64,000 nt of DNA from contig NBBA01000009.1 in the NCBI GenBank assembly GCA_002794785.1, positions 558,001 to 622,000 of the forward strand. Reading direction: 5' to 3'. A program made the translations under genes and the position numbers. The stretch is from Coniferiporia sulphurascens. Its lineage: Eukaryota > Basidiomycota > Agaricomycetes > Hymenochaetales > Hymenochaetaceae. Of the stretch, positions 61,896 to 64,000 are shown piece after piece; position 1 is the first letter of the stretch, and each line of letters opens with the position of its first letter. The notes under the pieces are model-generated. The model worked only from the letters and a program-made list of their open reading frames with translations. It had not been told where the DNA came from and did no database searches.

Positions 61896-64000
61896 CTATT
61901 GCTCGCGACCAACGTTCAAGAAAAAGGTAGTTCTACCTCCTCTTGGTAGTACAAGTATCCTCTCCGCTCCATGCGCCTGATAGGTCTCGAGACTCGGAAG
62001 AGTGGAGGCAGCGCCGCCCTCTGAGCCAAAAGTCGTGACACGCACATTGGGAAGGGAGATTTCTCCATGACGGAGTGCCATCAATGTAATTGATATAGTG
62101 TGCGTTGATCCATCCTTAAGAATATCTTAGTCACACATGCGAGAATCCCAGATAACGGTACTAACCTTTGCAATGAATTCACCTCGCTTCTGACCGCTAA
62201 TAAGCCAGTCTTTAATGTTCTCCTCCAGTTCAAAATGCATGCGGTAGTGGTCAACGCTCTTTCTGCGACTAGACCAATAAAACGATGTGTTTATTGAGAC
62301 AGCAGCCGTAATTGGTTGCCCGGCGTATACAGGAGGGCTGTCGCGACGAGAAGCAGGTTCCATGGTAAAGGGGTTGGGCATAATTTCGACACGTGTTGTA
62401 GCAAGAATCTTCAAAGAGTTCAGTGATATACCAATCCTAAGTAATAACAGGAATCACTTACGTCGAGTTGAGGTACATCTACAGGAATCGTAAACTGTCG
62501 CCAGTCGCCCTCACCCCCAGAGCCTAAGGGATCTTCTCTTAAAACCTACATTATTACCCATAAGCGAGAATCTAAAGGGATATCCCGTCGCGCCCACCTC
62601 TTTTACGTGCGCAACAAGTTCCTCTGATACACCGCTCAGTTTGGCATCGGACTCGGGCACATGAACTTCTCCCGTAATCTCATATAGCTCAACCCATGAA
62701 GAGTCATCCTCCAGGGCGCATATGACTGCATCGCTGACCGCAATCCTCTGCCTCCAGTCGGGGGCTTCCGGTATCAACTCCTTGATACGTCGTTTTACGA
62801 GTCCTTCTACCTCTGTGTTGACATAAGGGGCCATTCCGTTATTATTTGACAGTTAGACAGTACCTTCTCGCAGAAGCCGGTAGGTTATGCATAGGCGGAG
62901 GGGGTCGCTCACTATATATTGTTAAATCAGTGCTCTTGGCTGCGTAGTATCAATTTACCTTCTCCCTCCAGTTCGACTTGGAACACAAAGTTTGCCGGTT
63001 GAACGGGAGTAACTGTCTGACAAATAAATACCTTCCATTTCATTGATTTACCGCGCGCTTACTATCGTGCCCTTTGATCCAATCTCCTCGACTATTTTGA
63101 TTTTATTCCTGTCATTTTCGCTCGTCCGAAGACCTACAGACAGAATGCGAACATGCTGATGCGTAGTGGTTGAGATGGTAAACTTGGTCAACAGTCTAGA
63201 TGCACGTCAGTAAGTGGGGAGCTTTACGTCCGTCCAATGGATTTACCTTTTCCCACGGAAGAAGTCCTGAACATTAACAGCAAGAGCGGGGGAGGTTGGG
63301 ATGAGCCTTGAAGAGACCATCTTTCTTGAAATGTCCGGTTCTCCAGCCGTTACATACTCTACTTCAACCAATACTTTCTATAAAGGTAATTAAGGCCGGA
63401 TACCGAAAGACCACCTTTCGTAATGTATACTCACAATACAGTCTCGCCCACCCGCGCTCGAATGAGGAATATCAAAGCGTACAACCTGGTCGGCTTGTAT
63501 GTTGACGAGGGCTACGTGGTCCGTATGAAAAGTTACGGTACTATTTGCATCTGATCACAAAAATCAGCCACGTTCCAAGTCCAAGTTAAATGGATACCTG
63601 CCCTTAGTGATACCCTCCTCTGTGCTTATGGTGACATCTGGAGAAGTTATTTTAATAATTATTCTCGACAAAGTATTTCGGCCAGACGTTAGAGTGACGG
63701 ATAGCTTCGAAGGACCTGCAACTTCCACTGCACCAAAATAAACCACTGCGAGCCTTTCTTTGAGGCTAAATCAGACACACCTTCGGAAGGTTGTTGGACG
63801 TCTACTCGCACAGTCCGAGGGTCCAGTGGTAATTTTACAAGTTTGCGAGGAGTTGTATCCATTACCACAGAGGATAGACGTCGTTTCTGCTTGCTGTTAA
63901 GGGACCATTGCAAGAGAATACGGCCTAAACGAGCCTCAGACTTTCCCGCAAGATACGAACCGTCCATTGGGACCTTATCCACTCGATTATCAGTTCATGC
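61896..64000 (-). CDS. TRS130: TRAPP-II subunit Trs130 (C-terminal part, 5' truncated)
   Basis: Subunit of the TRAPP-II complex, the exchange factor for Ypt31/Rab11-type GTPases at the late Golgi. The window holds only the C-terminal third. From the right edge: AGKSEARLGRILLQWSLNSK, LVKLPLDPRTVRVDVQQP, VAGPSKLSVTLTSGRNTLSR, SPALAVNVQDFFRGKRLLTK, HQHVRILSVGLRTSENDRNK, the segment GLVKRRIKELIPEAPDWRQR and VYAGQPITAAVSINTSFYWS. NIKDWLISGQKRGEFIAK and ALRHGEISLPNVRVTTFG follow, and the end is TFFLNVGREQ. The 'DWLISGQKRGEF' and final beta-sandwich are typical of TRAPPC10/Trs130. Multiple introns of about 50 nt. The promoter and N-terminus lie beyond 64000. Confidence 0.85.

Overview
The window comes from the nuclear genome of a filamentous basidiomycete, most likely an Agaricomycete. 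Genes are dense on both strands and are cut by many short (about 45-65 nt) GT-AG introns, often with a CTAAC-like branch point. The protein set is fungal: HAL-type kinase, Sso syntaxin, Kre9-like GPI protein, GH5 exo-1,3-glucanase, fungal Hv1 channel. No tRNA, rRNA, CRISPR array or intact transposon was seen. Gene models below were spliced by eye, so exon edges are inferred from frame, splice signals and family similarity.

1-2481: eIF2B epsilon (5' truncated). 2678-3188: PMP3, a tiny gene with micro-exons. 3377-8168: three consecutive kynurenine-pathway genes, namely kynurenine formamidase (+), kynureninase (-) and kynurenine 3-monooxygenase (+). Together they cover N-formylkynurenine to 3-hydroxyanthranilate in de novo NAD synthesis, and two of them share a 155 bp promoter. 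8765-15305: an AT-hook protein, the ER lectin YOS9 and a HAL-like kinase. 16489-27457: PRP28, MCH1-like transporter, an AIG1/FAR-17a protein, a FUN14 protein, ribosomal protein eL8 and the rRNA methyltransferase NOP2. Four of these neighbours are arranged as head-to-head pairs.

27458-32836 is the one gene-poor island. It holds a minus-strand ghost gene broken by stops and frameshifts (about 28054-31051) and one small doubtful ORF. 32837-48441: an Ala/Glu/Pro-rich protein built from tiny phase-0 exons, ARG4 with a Gcn4-type site upstream, an Sso syntaxin, an AN1 zinc-finger protein, aspartate aminotransferase, a PP4 regulatory (HEAT) subunit and a MARVEL-like membrane protein.

48835-64000: a voltage-gated proton channel (Hv1), a Kre9-like GPI protein, a large gene that appears to fuse an IST1 (ESCRT-III-like) domain to a catalytically degenerate TBC domain with a long phospho-site-rich tail, a small tail-anchored protein, a GH5 exo-1,3-beta-glucanase, ALG3 mannosyltransferase, and the C-terminal part of TRAPP-II subunit TRS130 running off the right edge.

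The strongest candidates for something unusual are the IST1-TBC fusion, the kynurenine gene cluster, the Hv1 channel with an altered S4, the modular micro-exon protein and the decayed gene in the island.
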